DNA of 64,000 nt, from the NCBI GenBank assembly GCA_018907035.1, contig JACCIC010000208.1, positions 529,501 to 593,500 of the forward strand, written 5' to 3'. A program made the position numbers and the translations under genes. The DNA is from Sycobia sp. Sy_11 (lineage: Eukaryota; Arthropoda; Insecta; Hymenoptera; Epichrysomallidae). Shown piece after piece: positions 21,120-30,374 of this stretch; the first letter of the stretch is position 1, and every line of letters starts with the position of its first letter. The notes beneath the pieces were generated by a model that was not told the DNA's origin, did no database searches, and was given only the letters and a program-made list of their open reading frames with translations.

Positions 21120-21170
21120 AATTGACGACGTAGTTCAACGTTTCGAGCTCACTACGGCTCCTCATCAGGG
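21120..21170 (-). ncRNA. hammerhead ribozyme-like core
   Basis: On the minus strand: CTGATGAG (21161-21168), a stem II formed by GAGC and GCTC, GAAAC (from 21144 downward), then a very short stem III (CGT with ACG around TGAACT) and ACGTC as the cleavage triplet (21127-21131). The short stem III and the position 3' of the GIY-YIG fragment on the same strand are typical of the hammerheads in Penelope-like elements. Stem I pairing next to CTGATGAG is poor here, so the copy may be inactive. Confidence 0.6.
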
Positions 21171-21411
21171 ACTAAACTAAACCTTATATTCTAATCTATA
21201 TATACCCTATCCCCACTACCAAATTTAGTAAATTAAATATAAAATCCCCCTCTACAAAAATGTTCAAAACCAATCAATTTAATAAGGAATGATAAATGTT
21301 ATCTAATTACTAGACTCTAATATTAAATGCACATTATTCTGATTCCTGGAAATGTGAATACTTTCAAGACTCTCCCTTTCATACTTATTATTAATACCAT
21401 GTTCCAAAATA

Positions 21412-21606
21412 TCAATGCTCTTTTAAACCGGAAGTAATATGTGAGCTACGCAAACTATATTTATGTTCATAAATTCTCTTTTTTAAATATCTACCTGTTT
21501 GTCCAATATAGTATTTATTACAATCCATACAATTCATTTTGTAAACAACTCCTGATTTTAAACATAAATCATCCCTATCTTTGCAATTATTAAACAACCT
21601 ACTCAA
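21412..21606 (-). pseudogene. Penelope-like GIY-YIG endonuclease fragment
   Basis: About 65 residues with GVVYKMNCMDCNKYYIGQTG followed by RYLKKRIYEHK, the N-terminal GIY-YIG signature with the VY and YIG elements and the conserved arginine. The Cys-X2-Cys pair before YYIG is characteristic of the Penelope endonuclease linker. The reverse transcriptase that should precede it is absent, replaced by the inverted repeat arm. It would nick the target DNA for reverse transcription. Confidence 0.8.
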
Positions 21607-22929
21607 ATTTTTTCTTTAAAAATAGCAATAATTTGAATACCATATTTTAGAACGTGGTCTTAATAATAAGTATAAAAGGGAGAGTCTTGAAAGTATTCAC
21701 ATTTCCAGGAATCAGAATAATGTGAATTTAATGTTAGAGTCTAGTAAATTGGACAATGTTTATCACTCCTTATTAAATGGATTGGTTCTGAACAATTTGT
21801 GTATAGGGGGGAATTTAGATTTAATTTACTAAATTTGGTAGTGGGGATAAGGTATAATTTTTAATTTTTTATTTTTATTTTTGTTTTTATTATTTTTGTG
21901 TATTGATGTATTAATGTTAATGTAGATGTGTATTGGATAATGTTTTTTTTTTTTTTTTTTTTTTTTTTATTGAGCTTACCCAAGTCTACGTACTGCTTTC
22001 GATTAATTTGATTGGACTGTAAGACCAATGAAAAAATATTTATTAATTTGTATATAAGCAGTCGACAAAAGTACAATTAAATTATTGAAAATGCATACAT
22101 CTTAACTTGATTCTACGATTTTATCCCATCTGTCGGGCAATGTTGCAATACCGTGGCAAAAGAACAAGTGTTACGATAACATTTCCTATTCTAGCTCTAA
22201 CAGGATGTTTTTGATAGCTTTCGCAACATGTGACCGAGCGTTGTCATGCAAGAAAAAGACTGCGTCTATTGCTCGCGATTATTGATCTATGTTCGATTAA
22301 TTTCTCTTGCAAATCATTCAGTTGGCGTTTGTATACCTCGGGTATGACGATTTCATTCGGTTTGAGTAGCTTATAGTACAGTACATCCCACCAGTAGGTC
22401 TCACTAAATGTAAAGCAATATTTTTTGGCTGTGGATATTCCGTTTGGTGTCGATGTGGAGTTGGCCTGGGTCCACCTATGACTTTTTGCGCTTAGGATTG
22501 TCATAGTAGATCCACTTTTCATTACCAGGCACTATACGCCACAGGAAACTCTTTTTTACCTGGCTAGCAAAGACATTGCGATGTTGTCTTGATTCATAAT
22601 GGCACTCTCGGTTAAATCGTATGACATCCATTTTTCGTCTACACGAACCTTTCCCATTACATGTAAACGTTTGCCAACTGCTCGGTCACTGACTCCTAAC
22701 TTATTAGCGAGTTCTTTTTGCGTTTGAGTTAATTTTTCGTCCAATAATGCTTGCAATTCACTATCTTCATATTTTTTCGGTTGTCCAGAACGATTTTTTC
22801 ATTAACATCAGTATCTCCACTTTTAAATTGATGAAACCACTCTTTACATGTTGTAAGCAATGGAGCTTATTCGCCATACCGTTCTTGAAGCAATTGATAA
22901 GTTTCTGTTAGTTAGTTTACAGAGAGTAT

Positions 22930-23520
22930 CATGTTCGAACTATAGGAAATGTCTCGGGACGATTGCTATGGAGATTTATTGTATTGGGGAGGTAGAATAC
23001 AATGTCCAGTTAGCACGGGACGACTCTTAATGGGAATTAACTCTCCCCGTAGAAGTCGTTCCAAATCATCTGAAAGTCGTACTCTGTCAGCTGAACATTA
23101 AACTCCCCATAGAAGTTGACCCGACATACCTGAACATCGTTTCCTATCAACTAAATACGATACTCACCGTAGAAATCGTCCCGTCATACCTGGACATTGT
23201 CTTCTACCGTCCGAACACGAAACTCCCCGTAGAAGTCGTTCCATAACACCTGGAAGTCGCATTCTATCATACCAACACGCAACTCCCCGTAGAAGTTGTC
23301 CCGACATACCTAAACATCGTTTCCGACGAACTAAACACGATAGTCCCAATAGAAGTCGTCCTGAGAAAGCTAGCATCGCTTCCTAACGACTAAACACTCT
23401 CCGTAGAAATTGTTCGGAAACGTTTTTTACCGTTCAAACACGAATCTTCCCATAGAAGATGGGAATATTCGTGTTCCATAGATTTTCTCATACCTGGACG
23501 TCGTTTTTATCAACTAAATA
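22930..23520. repeat. 60-bp minisatellite, second array
   Basis: The core CTCCCCGTAGAAGTCGT recurs with exact 60-bp spacing (the base before TAGAA at 23049, 23109, 23169, 23229, 23289 and 23349), then at shorter spacing at 23403 and 23452. Units differ by about 10-25 percent. It is the reverse complement of most of the array at 20376-20620. It does not code and has no CRISPR-like unique spacers. Confidence 0.88.
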
Positions 23521-23636
23521 CAATATTATAAAGAAAGAGGACCTTCCCTGCCGTCGGCTGATCATCGCATAGAGAAAGGGTGAGTACAGCAACTGCCGTC
23601 TTAATTATATCGGGGCTAATAGGTGACGTGCGGGGC

Positions 23637-23890
23637 GCGCATGTCCTTTTGCACCATTTTGATTTGAAAAAAAGTGTAGCAGAAACTTATCGATTCCTTC
23701 AAGAATATTATTGCGAACAAGTTCCATTGCTTACAACATGTAAAGAGTGATTTCAGCGATTTAGCAGTGGAGATACTGATGTTAATAAACAATGAACGTT
23801 CTGGACAAGTGAAAAAGATTGATGATAGTGAATTGCAAGCATTATTGGACGAAAACTTAGCTCAAACGCAGAAAGAGCTGAGTTTGAGAT
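23637..23890 (+). pseudogene. mariner transposase N-terminal fragment (family B)
   Basis: Reads HHFDLKKSVAETYRFLQEYY then, after frame breaks, LQALLDENLAQTQKEL, the first helix-turn-helix region of family B on the + strand. Homology ends near 23890. With the minus-strand copy ending near 22910, two family-B pieces point away from the minisatellite between them. Confidence 0.75.
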
Positions 23891-24030
23891 TGAGAAAGAA
23901 GAAAGGAATTTGCAGAAGGGAGTTGAGAATGCATATATATTACAGTGCATTGGCTCTCGTATATTGTATAAAAATGATAGGCTATTTTGAAGAAGCTACA
24001 GAATTAGTTGATGCAGAATTAAATATGACA
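23891..24030. other. AT-rich gap
   Basis: No feature recognised. Confidence 0.5.
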
Positions 24031-24745
24031 CTATTGAGCTATTGTTGCATAGAAATAATTTTCTAATTTTTTGATTAATTTAATTGATTTGGCTTTGATC
24101 CCACATTTTCCAGAGGCAGCTAACAAATATGAAGCTAATTCGATATTTTTGTTATCTGCTGCTATTGATAGTTTAATTGGATTAAACAATGGGTCATTAC
24201 TTTCATTACACTTTTCCACGCAGCTGAAGTAGATAGCTTTAAATGCAAATTATTTATAATGACCTTATTAAGTTTATTCGTTTTATCTTAACTGATATAA
24301 TATTCGGTCACGGTATTGAGTTCAACTTCATATAGTTTTAATGAAGTTTGTCGTTTCCATCGTCGATAAGAAGTTCAAATATTCTTTGAATCACATGGCC
24401 TTTGTATAATTCCGGATGCTCCAAATTGAGCATTCTTTTGCCATAGCGCACATTATATTTTTTCTGTGGGCTGTTTGATCGAGGAACCAAATTGAAACTT
24501 TAAGAATAACCCATTAGTTTCAGATTTCATGACTTGCAATTTGTATTTTTTACAGATATTCTATAAGTCGCGATGAATATGGAAGGAGATGTTCTATTTT
24601 CCTTGTTGTCCTTAGAATTTTTTGCAAGGAATATTGTTGTAGAATCTTTGAAATTGTGAATTATGAGAAATATCAGTTCATCATTTCTGTATGGATTATA
24701 AATAGTAATATCATAAGCGGTTTTAATTCTAAATAGAATTTTCAA
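24031..24745 (-). pseudogene. unidentified decayed coding remnant
   Basis: Three minus-strand pieces read like protein. 24527-24745 includes YDITIYNPYRNDELIFLIIH. About 24310-24480 includes KKYNVRYGKRMLNLEHPELY and KGHVIQRIFELLIDDGNDKL before a stop. 24031-24219 includes DPLFNPIKLSIAADNKNIEL and ASYLLAASGKCGIKAKS. They lie in order but in different frames. I do not recognise the family; it could be a fragment of a host gene or of a large DNA transposon. Composition is biased to charged and aliphatic residues, as in real protein. Confidence 0.35.
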
Positions 24746-25385
24746 GTAATAACATTAGGTGGTTGGATTGGCGAGTCACGAAAGGTTTCGTGAAATGCGT
24801 GCAAGTCAGCGGCAAAGATCCCATGAAAAACAAGTAATAATCATAACTGGGTATAAGAATTATAAAGTATGCTCAGAAAAATCTTAAATAAAAAAAACCT
24901 AACTCAAATATTGAAGAAATTTTTAAACTTTTATTAAACAAACTTTATAAAATAATTTAGTCGAAATGATTAAAATATTAATAATAAGTAAATTTATTTT
25001 ATTTTTGAAATACTTTTATAACTGATTGTTGACAGTCAAGAGCTGTAATTCAACATCTAGAAACTTGTTTTGAAGAAATATCCGTCTTTTTAGCGTTTTA
25101 TCCAGTATAAAGATTTTTCAAAAAATAAGTTTTTTTTCTACATGTCTATGTTACGATAGCTATTGAATGTCGATGTCAACATCGAGTACATTGACACAAC
25201 TTTGATGATTTCATTTTTTGATCCAATTCGTGAAAATACGCAAAAAAACTTTTTCATAGACAGAACGTATTTTTTTATGTTCGAATTTTTTTGAATTCAT
25301 TTATGAAATCGTATATTAGTTTAAAAATTAGTTTACTGATATACTTCAATGTCCTACTGATTGTGGTAAAGCGAAACATAATAAT
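24746..25385. other. AT-rich DNA, nothing recognised
   Basis: No open frame, RNA or element end supported. Confidence 0.6.
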
Positions 25386-25717
25386 CTATGTTCTTAGCAT
25401 AGAGAAAAGGGAAAATGATGCATAGGCCTGCGGTTTCTTGTTTTTTTGCGACAAGCTCTTGCAGGGTCTCCGATCTAGCTCCCGCGCGAGCACATCTGAT
25501 GGCCATCTTTGAGATAACCACCATTATCTCTTTGAGGCTTTTCAGACCCTTCTTCCTCATTCCAGTTTTTTCAGTTGCCTTGAGAGCTGCCTTAATAACC
25601 TCAAAATGGTCTGCAGCCTGGGCTGGGATCTCTAGGCAATCCCTTGTAGTGTTACCAGGGTTCGTCTCATACGTAGGTGGGGTTGTGCTTACCTCTACTG
25701 CTTGCCCCACCTTTGTA

Positions 25718-27002
25718 TTAGGAGTGTGAATAAGTCTTTCCCGTTTTTTGTAAGAGATGGCGCCACCAATACTGTGCGAGTATTCAATGGTTACATATGT
25801 CATAATCAAAGCTTATTCATATGTCAACAATTCCATACTAACACATTAGTTAAAATTTTTTCGCATCATAAATTTTTGATATCGTGAAAATGTCGAAATT
25901 TGAGCCGAGTCGACGTCATTTGCGGGAAGTTTCACTTTATTGGTTCAATTTGAAGAAATCTGCTGCCGAGACGCATCGATTGCTTCAGGAGGCTTATGGA
26001 GAAGGTTGTGTCGATGATTCAAGTGTTCGCGGATGGTTTCGACGCTTCAAAAGCGGTGATTTCGACGTGGAAGACAAGGAGCGTTCCGGGCGGCCGCAAA
26101 TCTTTGAAGATCGAGAATTGGCGACTTTGCTTGATGAAGATTCTTGTCAAACGCAAGAAGAACTTGCTGAAGCAATGGGAGTTGACCGAACAACCATTTC
26201 CAAGCGTTTGAAAGCCATGGGAATGATCCAAAAGCAAGGAAATTGGGTGCCGTACGAACTGAAGCTGAGAGACGTCGAACGGCGTTTTTTCACTTGCGAA
26301 CAGCTGCTTCAGCGACATAAAAGAAAGGGTTTTCTGCATCGTATCGTGACTGGCGATGAAAAGTGGATACGTTACGATAATCCGAAGCGAAGAAAATCAT
26401 GGGGACTACCCGGCCATGCATCATCATCGACGGCCAAGCCAAATATTCATGGCGCCAAGCTCATGCTCTGTATATGGTGGGACCAACTAGGTGTGGTTTA
26501 CTATGAGCTTCTGAAACCGAATGAAAGGATCACAGGCGAGGTCTGTCGACGACAATTGATGCGTTTGAGCCGCGCACTGCGAACAAAACGGCCACAATAC
26601 TCCGACAGGCACGACAAAGTTATTTTGCAACATGACAATGCTCGCCCACATGTTGCACCACCGGTGAAAACATACTTAGAAACGCCCAAATGGGAAGTCC
26701 TACCCCACCGGCCGTATAGTCCAGACGTTGCTCCGTCTGATTACCATCTCTTCAGATCGATGACGCATGGCCTGGCTGACCAGCACTTCCATTCCTACGA
26801 GGAAGCCAAAAAATGGGTGGATGACTGGATAGAGGCCAAACCGGTCGAATTTTTTCGCAACGGGATTCGTATGTTGCCAGAAAGATGGGAAAAAGTTGTA
26901 GCTAACGATGGCCAATACTTTCAATAATTCATTTGTAACAATTTTTTCACAATAAAGGCTCAAAATTTGAAAAAAACGGGAAAGACTTATTCACATACCT
27001 GA
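25718..27002 (+). mobile_element. complete mariner transposon (family A) with intact transposase
   Basis: A 1285-bp element. Terminal repeats TTAGGAGTGTGAATAAGTC (from 25718) and the complement of TCAGGTATGTGAATAAGTC (ending 27002) are flanked by TA at 25716-25717 and 27003-27004. It holds one uninterrupted transposase gene and lies inside an R1-type LINE remnant within ALG1 intron 4. A truncated, nearly identical copy lies at 1433-2165. Confidence 0.93.
25884..26927 (+). CDS. mariner transposase, intact, 347 aa
   Basis: Cut-and-paste DD34D transposase acting in the nucleus on its own terminal repeats. Full length for the family and free of stops. Residues about 13-55 and 75-115 are the two helix-turn-helix motifs, the latter with QTQEELAEAMGVDRTTISK. 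WVPYEL (121-126) is the conserved linker. Catalytic residues are D158 in VTGDEKW, D251 in LQHDNARPH and D286 in APSDYHLF, with 34 residues between the last two. A second ATG two codons downstream gives MSKFEPSRRH, perhaps the true start. Regulation would depend on the terminal-repeat promoter or on ALG1 read-through. It may be active. Confidence 0.95.
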   Translation: MKMSKFEPSRRHLREVSLYWFNLKKSAAETHRLLQEAYGEGCVDDSSVRGWFRRFKSGDFDVEDKERSGRPQIFEDRELATLLDEDSCQTQEELAEAMGVDRTTISKRLKAMGMIQKQGNWVPYELKLRDVERRFFTCEQLLQRHKRKGFLHRIVTGDEKWIRYDNPKRRKSWGLPGHASSSTAKPNIHGAKLMLCIWWDQLGVVYYELLKPNERITGEVCRRQLMRLSRALRTKRPQYSDRHDKVILQHDNARPHVAPPVKTYLETPKWEVLPHRPYSPDVAPSDYHLFRSMTHGLADQHFHSYEEAKKWVDDWIEAKPVEFFRNGIRMLPERWEKVVANDGQYFQ

Positions 27003-27269
27003 TATTTTTGCTGGCCTGTATGTACGTATGTTCTGCACAACTGTTACGCTTTGTCGGCCCTGAGGAGCGGCTGACTGGCTTGTCTGCACTTTGTTGAACG
27101 TTGCTTGCCGCTTGGGTGGTTCCTGGTTTGGCCTCATCTGCGGCGTCTTTTTAGTATTCCCAATGTAATGTTTGGGTAGTTCCCTCTCTGTAGTACGAGC
27201 CCTAGTGGGCTTCCTGAACTGCTTAGCTTCTCTATCCACGCATCTCTTATATAAAGATTCGGGCGTCAC

Positions 27270-28538
27270 ACAGCTCGGAAACTGTGTAGAGTTGTTTGAA
27301 CAGCGGGAGCCAGACGCGGAGCGAAGCCGAGCAAGCCCGGAATGGATGAACTCTGCAGGCCCTAAATTTCACGGATTGCAAGCGGAGTACGAGCCTGCCG
27401 TGCTTCATCATCTGGCGGAGGGCCCTATAAACGTGCATCTTCCAGAATATAAAGATGTGGGCGCCACGCTTCCCAAGGAGACCTTTCATAAGGGTAATCG
27501 GGTCGTTAGAGTGAAGCACGGAGCGGCATTCTGGTGCTGGGCCGAAGCGGCCGGCATGCGAGCTCTGGCTGGTGTCACTTATTAATTGATGTAGATCAAA
27601 TCTTCGCGCCTGATCCTTTCTCTGCGGTTTTCATCAGGGAGGTAGAAGGGACTCCATACGGAGCTAAAGACGGTCTACCGCGCTTGCAGAGCGGTGCGTA
27701 CCTGGGAGCGAGATGTCTTCAGGCTGCTTGCCTAGGCAACCCGAACTATTTTTGGCTCCCGCTGACGGTAGGACGGGCAGCTGGGCGTTTAACCAGCCCC
27801 AGTCATTCGGCATTGGCAAGTGCGTCCTGGCTCGTGATCTCTGCCGGAAAATCTCCAGAGAATGGAGTAGCTTATTGTTGGAGTGCGAAGCTTGAGAGAG
27901 CGGAGATAGGGAGCTTGATGGGGCGTGCTCTATCTGGCTGTAAAGGTAATGGCTCTGTAAAGGAGCCTTACACGAAGGCCCAATACAGAATGATTCCTGT
28001 AGGTTAATGTTGGGGAGTCATTTTTACGAGCTCGTCGTTGAAGGGTCCATGGATGCCGGCTACGTGGGCGGACGAAAATATAAGAATATAAGCATGGATA
28101 TAGGTGAGGTGGATTGTGGAGCAGGTGACTGCCCAGGAGAGTACGGGGGTGAACAGCCCGAAGGCCCCCCCCCCATACGGTTAGTAGCAACGGAACCAAC
28201 CGATTTGCCAGTGCGATAAACGCTGGCAGACATGGCAACAGCATGGAGACTGGGATTGGAGAGTCAAGACATCCAGAAGGATATCAGCAGGCAATGATCA
28301 CGACAAAGTCCTCATTGACTGCATCATAAAATTGTTTAAAATGATGATGGAGTCGATGAAAAGGCAAAAGATCGTGAACAATACTTTAAACGAGGAGCTT
28401 CCGACTTTATGACGCCCATTTGAGGAGCTTGTAGACAGAAGGCGCCTCTCGAACGGAATTACCGAAGGGGGAAGGAAGAAAAAGAAAACAAAAAAAGACA
28501 ATGTCAAGAAAGAAGAAAAGCTGAGCAATGCTGGCAGA
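27270..28538 (+). other. 5' region of an R1-type LINE, unassigned frames
   Basis: GC-rich sequence upstream of the ORF1-like frame. An open stretch ending at 27585 includes ELFEQREPDAERSRASPEW and GATLPKETFHKG but matches no domain I know. Another ends at 28007. I read the interval as 5' UTR or decayed 5' sequence of the LINE that follows. Confidence 0.4.
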
Positions 28539-29057
28539 ATGTCCCCACAAGGCAGGAAAAGAGGGAGCTCAGAAAGAAGAAGGAGAAGAAAACAAAAAAA
28601 GTGGTCTACCAAATCCTCAGAGGCCCCGACAAAAACACAAGCTAGAATAGGGAGAAGGACAAGGCCAGAGGCGCTACATATCAGGCCCGCGAAGGGGAAG
28701 ATCTATACGAAGATCGTTGGAGAGATCCGCCGCCAAGTCGACCCCTCACAGCACAGGCTGACGATCAGGGACATCCGCCGAACATTAAACCGCGAAGTCT
28801 TGATTGAATTCAAGAAGGCGAGGGGCAGGGAGAGCTTCGCTAACGCTTTGAAAGAGGCCGTCGGGCAAACCGCGGCACTCTGCGCTTTGACCTCGAAGAC
28901 TACCTTGGAGCTCATAGATATGGATGGCTGCGCGACACTAGACGAAGTGAAGACAGCCCTCCTTAGCGTCTTGCCAGACTATACCGGCCCCCTCAAGGTA
29001 AGGCTCACGAGGGAGAACAAAGTCGGAAAAACGACTAGCTCTCGTGAGCCCTTCTGA
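28539..29057 (+). pseudogene. R1-type LINE ORF1 (gag-like), truncated
   Basis: A 172-residue frame: a basic, Arg/Lys-rich N-terminus, then KIYTKIVGEIRRQVDPSQHR, RDIRRTLNREVLIEFKKARG, and LTSKTTLELIDMDGCATLDE with LLSVLPDYTGPL. This matches the order of R1/I-clade ORF1, where a basic head is followed by an RRM-like region. The CCHC knuckles that normally end the protein are missing; the frame stops at 29057. An endonuclease-like frame follows on the same strand. Confidence 0.65.
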
Positions 29058-29156
29058 GGAAGCTGGCCAACGGTTACTGGAAGTCATCGCGTTACTGGGT
29101 CTGGGGCTTCTGCGATGTTTCCCGAAGCTCTAGTCAGGTCTCGCCAATTTGATTAA

Positions 29157-29610
29157 ATGGCGAACCTGCAAAGGAGCCGAACGGCAATAGATCTACTCAT
29201 GCAGATCTATCTTGAGAAGGACGCTGACATCATCATCGTCAGCGGGACGGAAATGCGGGGGTCTGATATAGAAATGACCTTGGTACAGCGGCGATTGGGA
29301 TTTTCAATACCTCTTTCGGGTGGAGTGCCATGGATCTGGCCGCGGCTTCGTCTGGGTGAGGGGTAATAACGTAAATTATGTCAGCTGTTATCTCACCCCA
29401 AATGAAGCCATCGGGGATTTTCACTCTAAAGTCGATGCCCTCGAGGATGCGGTTAGAGAAATGGAGGGGAAGCTGGTAGTGGCTGGAGATTTTAACAGCA
29501 AAACTCTCGCGTGGGGGAAACCCGAGCTGGGCTCCAGGGGAAGACGAGTGATCGACATGGTATCCAGACTAGGCCTGGTTTGTGCGTTCGCGGTCAGTTC
29601 TTCCGTGCCA
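29157..29610 (+). pseudogene. R1-type LINE ORF2 endonuclease fragment
   Basis: Starts MANLQRSRTAIDLLMQIYLE, the typical opening of the R1-clade ORF2 (NLNRSR-AA-DLL). After a frameshift near 29330 it reads FVWVRGNNVNYVSCYLTPNE, then VVAGDFNSKTLAWG (the GDFN motif of the apurinic-like endonuclease) and GSRGRRVIDMVSRLGLV. Homology stops near 29600, so reverse transcriptase is absent. The enzyme nicks the target DNA. Confidence 0.82.
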
Positions 29611-30084
29611 GCGAAACATCCGTCTTTTCTTCATTATTTTCAGTGCAGGGGAGTGGGCTGTTATAAAAAAGGATAACTTGTCAAAAACTATGGGTAGGGA
29701 CCATTGTAGACGAAGAATCATATTCTTTATTCGTAGATGCGTGAACCTCGCTTCATCAATGCGTCCCTATATCCAAACAGTTACCCAAGCATTGACAATG
29801 GACAAGAAAAATAACAACTACTGGTCTTTGCTGTGTTCGTTCGACTTCGCGTCGTTTCCCTTCGTTTCACCTGCTTTTTCTCGTTCGCAGGCGATGACAT
29901 ACTTCTCTGAGCCCTCATTGGCTCAGAAACATGGGCTCGTACGGCAAAAACTATGAAAAATGGACCTACACGAATATTAATATTTACACATAACTTTTCC
30001 TTGCCGATACCATGCCGCTAATATGAGCAGTTATATCTGAGACCCGGTGTATATGTATACTTTTTACTGAAGTTGGAGGGAGTG
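29611..30084. other. unclassified DNA
   Basis: No domain or repeat partner recognised between the LINE break and the hairpin-element fragment. Confidence 0.5.
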
Positions 30085-30374
30085 TGAAAAACAAACGAAG
30101 CCTGCAGGTTTTTAACGCACCGCCGCGCACCCAGGATCAAGTCTCACCAGGAAAAAAGGGGAGTTGTTAGTGAAGCAGCTGATCTTTAGTGGACCACCAC
30201 GTCACCAGGATCAGGACTCTACTATTCAGGATTTTCGGACGAGCAGAATTTACTAGAACTCTGGAGACGGGATAGCTCTAGAGAGCTTTTTATCGTTGTA
30301 TCGCTCAGATAACTCCTTTTGGGGCTATACTCGCCATTTTATACACGAAAAATTAGTCGATCGGGCGTTTACAT
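30085..30374 (+). mobile_element. diverged fragment of the AGCG-hairpin element
   Basis: Contains one unit of the hairpin type seen at 43678-44024: CTGAT, CTTTA, GTGG, loop ACCA, CCAC, GTC, ACCAG, GATCA (30179-30213). A degenerate second unit ends CCCAGGATCAAG near 30140. Downstream order also agrees with the 44 kb element: a TTCAGGATTTTCGGACG stretch, an ACTCTGGAGA block, and a TTTTATA-to-ATCGG block. Same strand as the 43 kb units. Confidence 0.5.

Larger units (their letters stand above)
20843..22083 (-). mobile_element. Penelope-like element, palindromic remnant
   Basis: The two halves are inverted copies: 20843-20970 pairs with 21890-22060, and 21195-21390 with 21670-21855. Blocks such as CAGGAATCAGAATAATGTG and AGTCTTGAAAGTATTCACA appear in both orientations. 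An asymmetric segment (20998-21195) in the left half carries a hammerhead-like core. In the centre is a GIY-YIG endonuclease fragment on the minus strand. This fits a Penelope-like retroelement with an inverted partial second copy. The terminal block AAATATTTATTAATTTGTAT recurs at 52420. Confidence 0.7.
20785..22925 (-). pseudogene. mariner (family B) split by a Penelope-like element
   Basis: A minus-strand mariner. The end at 20785-20842 (containing TTTCCGGCC and CATTTATGATGAAAACTGG) matches the end of the family-B copy at 35228. After the Penelope-like insertion (20843-22083) it resumes with decayed transposase: VLYYKLLKPNEI, QLNDLQEKLIEH and QALLDEKLTQTQKELANKLG from the helix-turn-helix. 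Frameshifts and stops throughout. Homology stops near 22910, before the start codon, where the minisatellite begins. Confidence 0.7.
25386..27269 (-). pseudogene. R1-type LINE ORF1 (gag-like) remnant interrupted by mariner
   Basis: Minus-strand coding sequence starts MTPESLYKRCVDREAKQF (27269 downward), runs through a Pro/Gln/Arg-rich region to about 27005, is interrupted by the intact mariner, and resumes at about 25715 with NTKVGQAVEVSTTPPTYE then DHFEVIKAALKATEK and KGLKSLKEIMVVISKMA. The last stretch resembles the KG-T-Y-V-LK region of R1-clade ORF1 proteins. The two sides are in different frames after removing the mariner. Assignment to R1 is moderate; it ends near 25386. Confidence 0.5.

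Noticed and set aside
22930..23520. Regular 60-bp repeats as a CRISPR array
   Set aside because: The whole unit repeats, there are no unique spacers between conserved repeats, and the genome is eukaryotic.
26019..26339. Frames antisense to the mariner transposase (also 26501-26689 and 26700-26963)
   Set aside because: Shadows of the intact transposase gene on the + strand.
27172..28007. 137- and 157-codon plus-strand frames as host genes
   Set aside because: They lie in the 5' part of an R1-type LINE remnant, lack domains, and overlap opposite-strand coding remnants.
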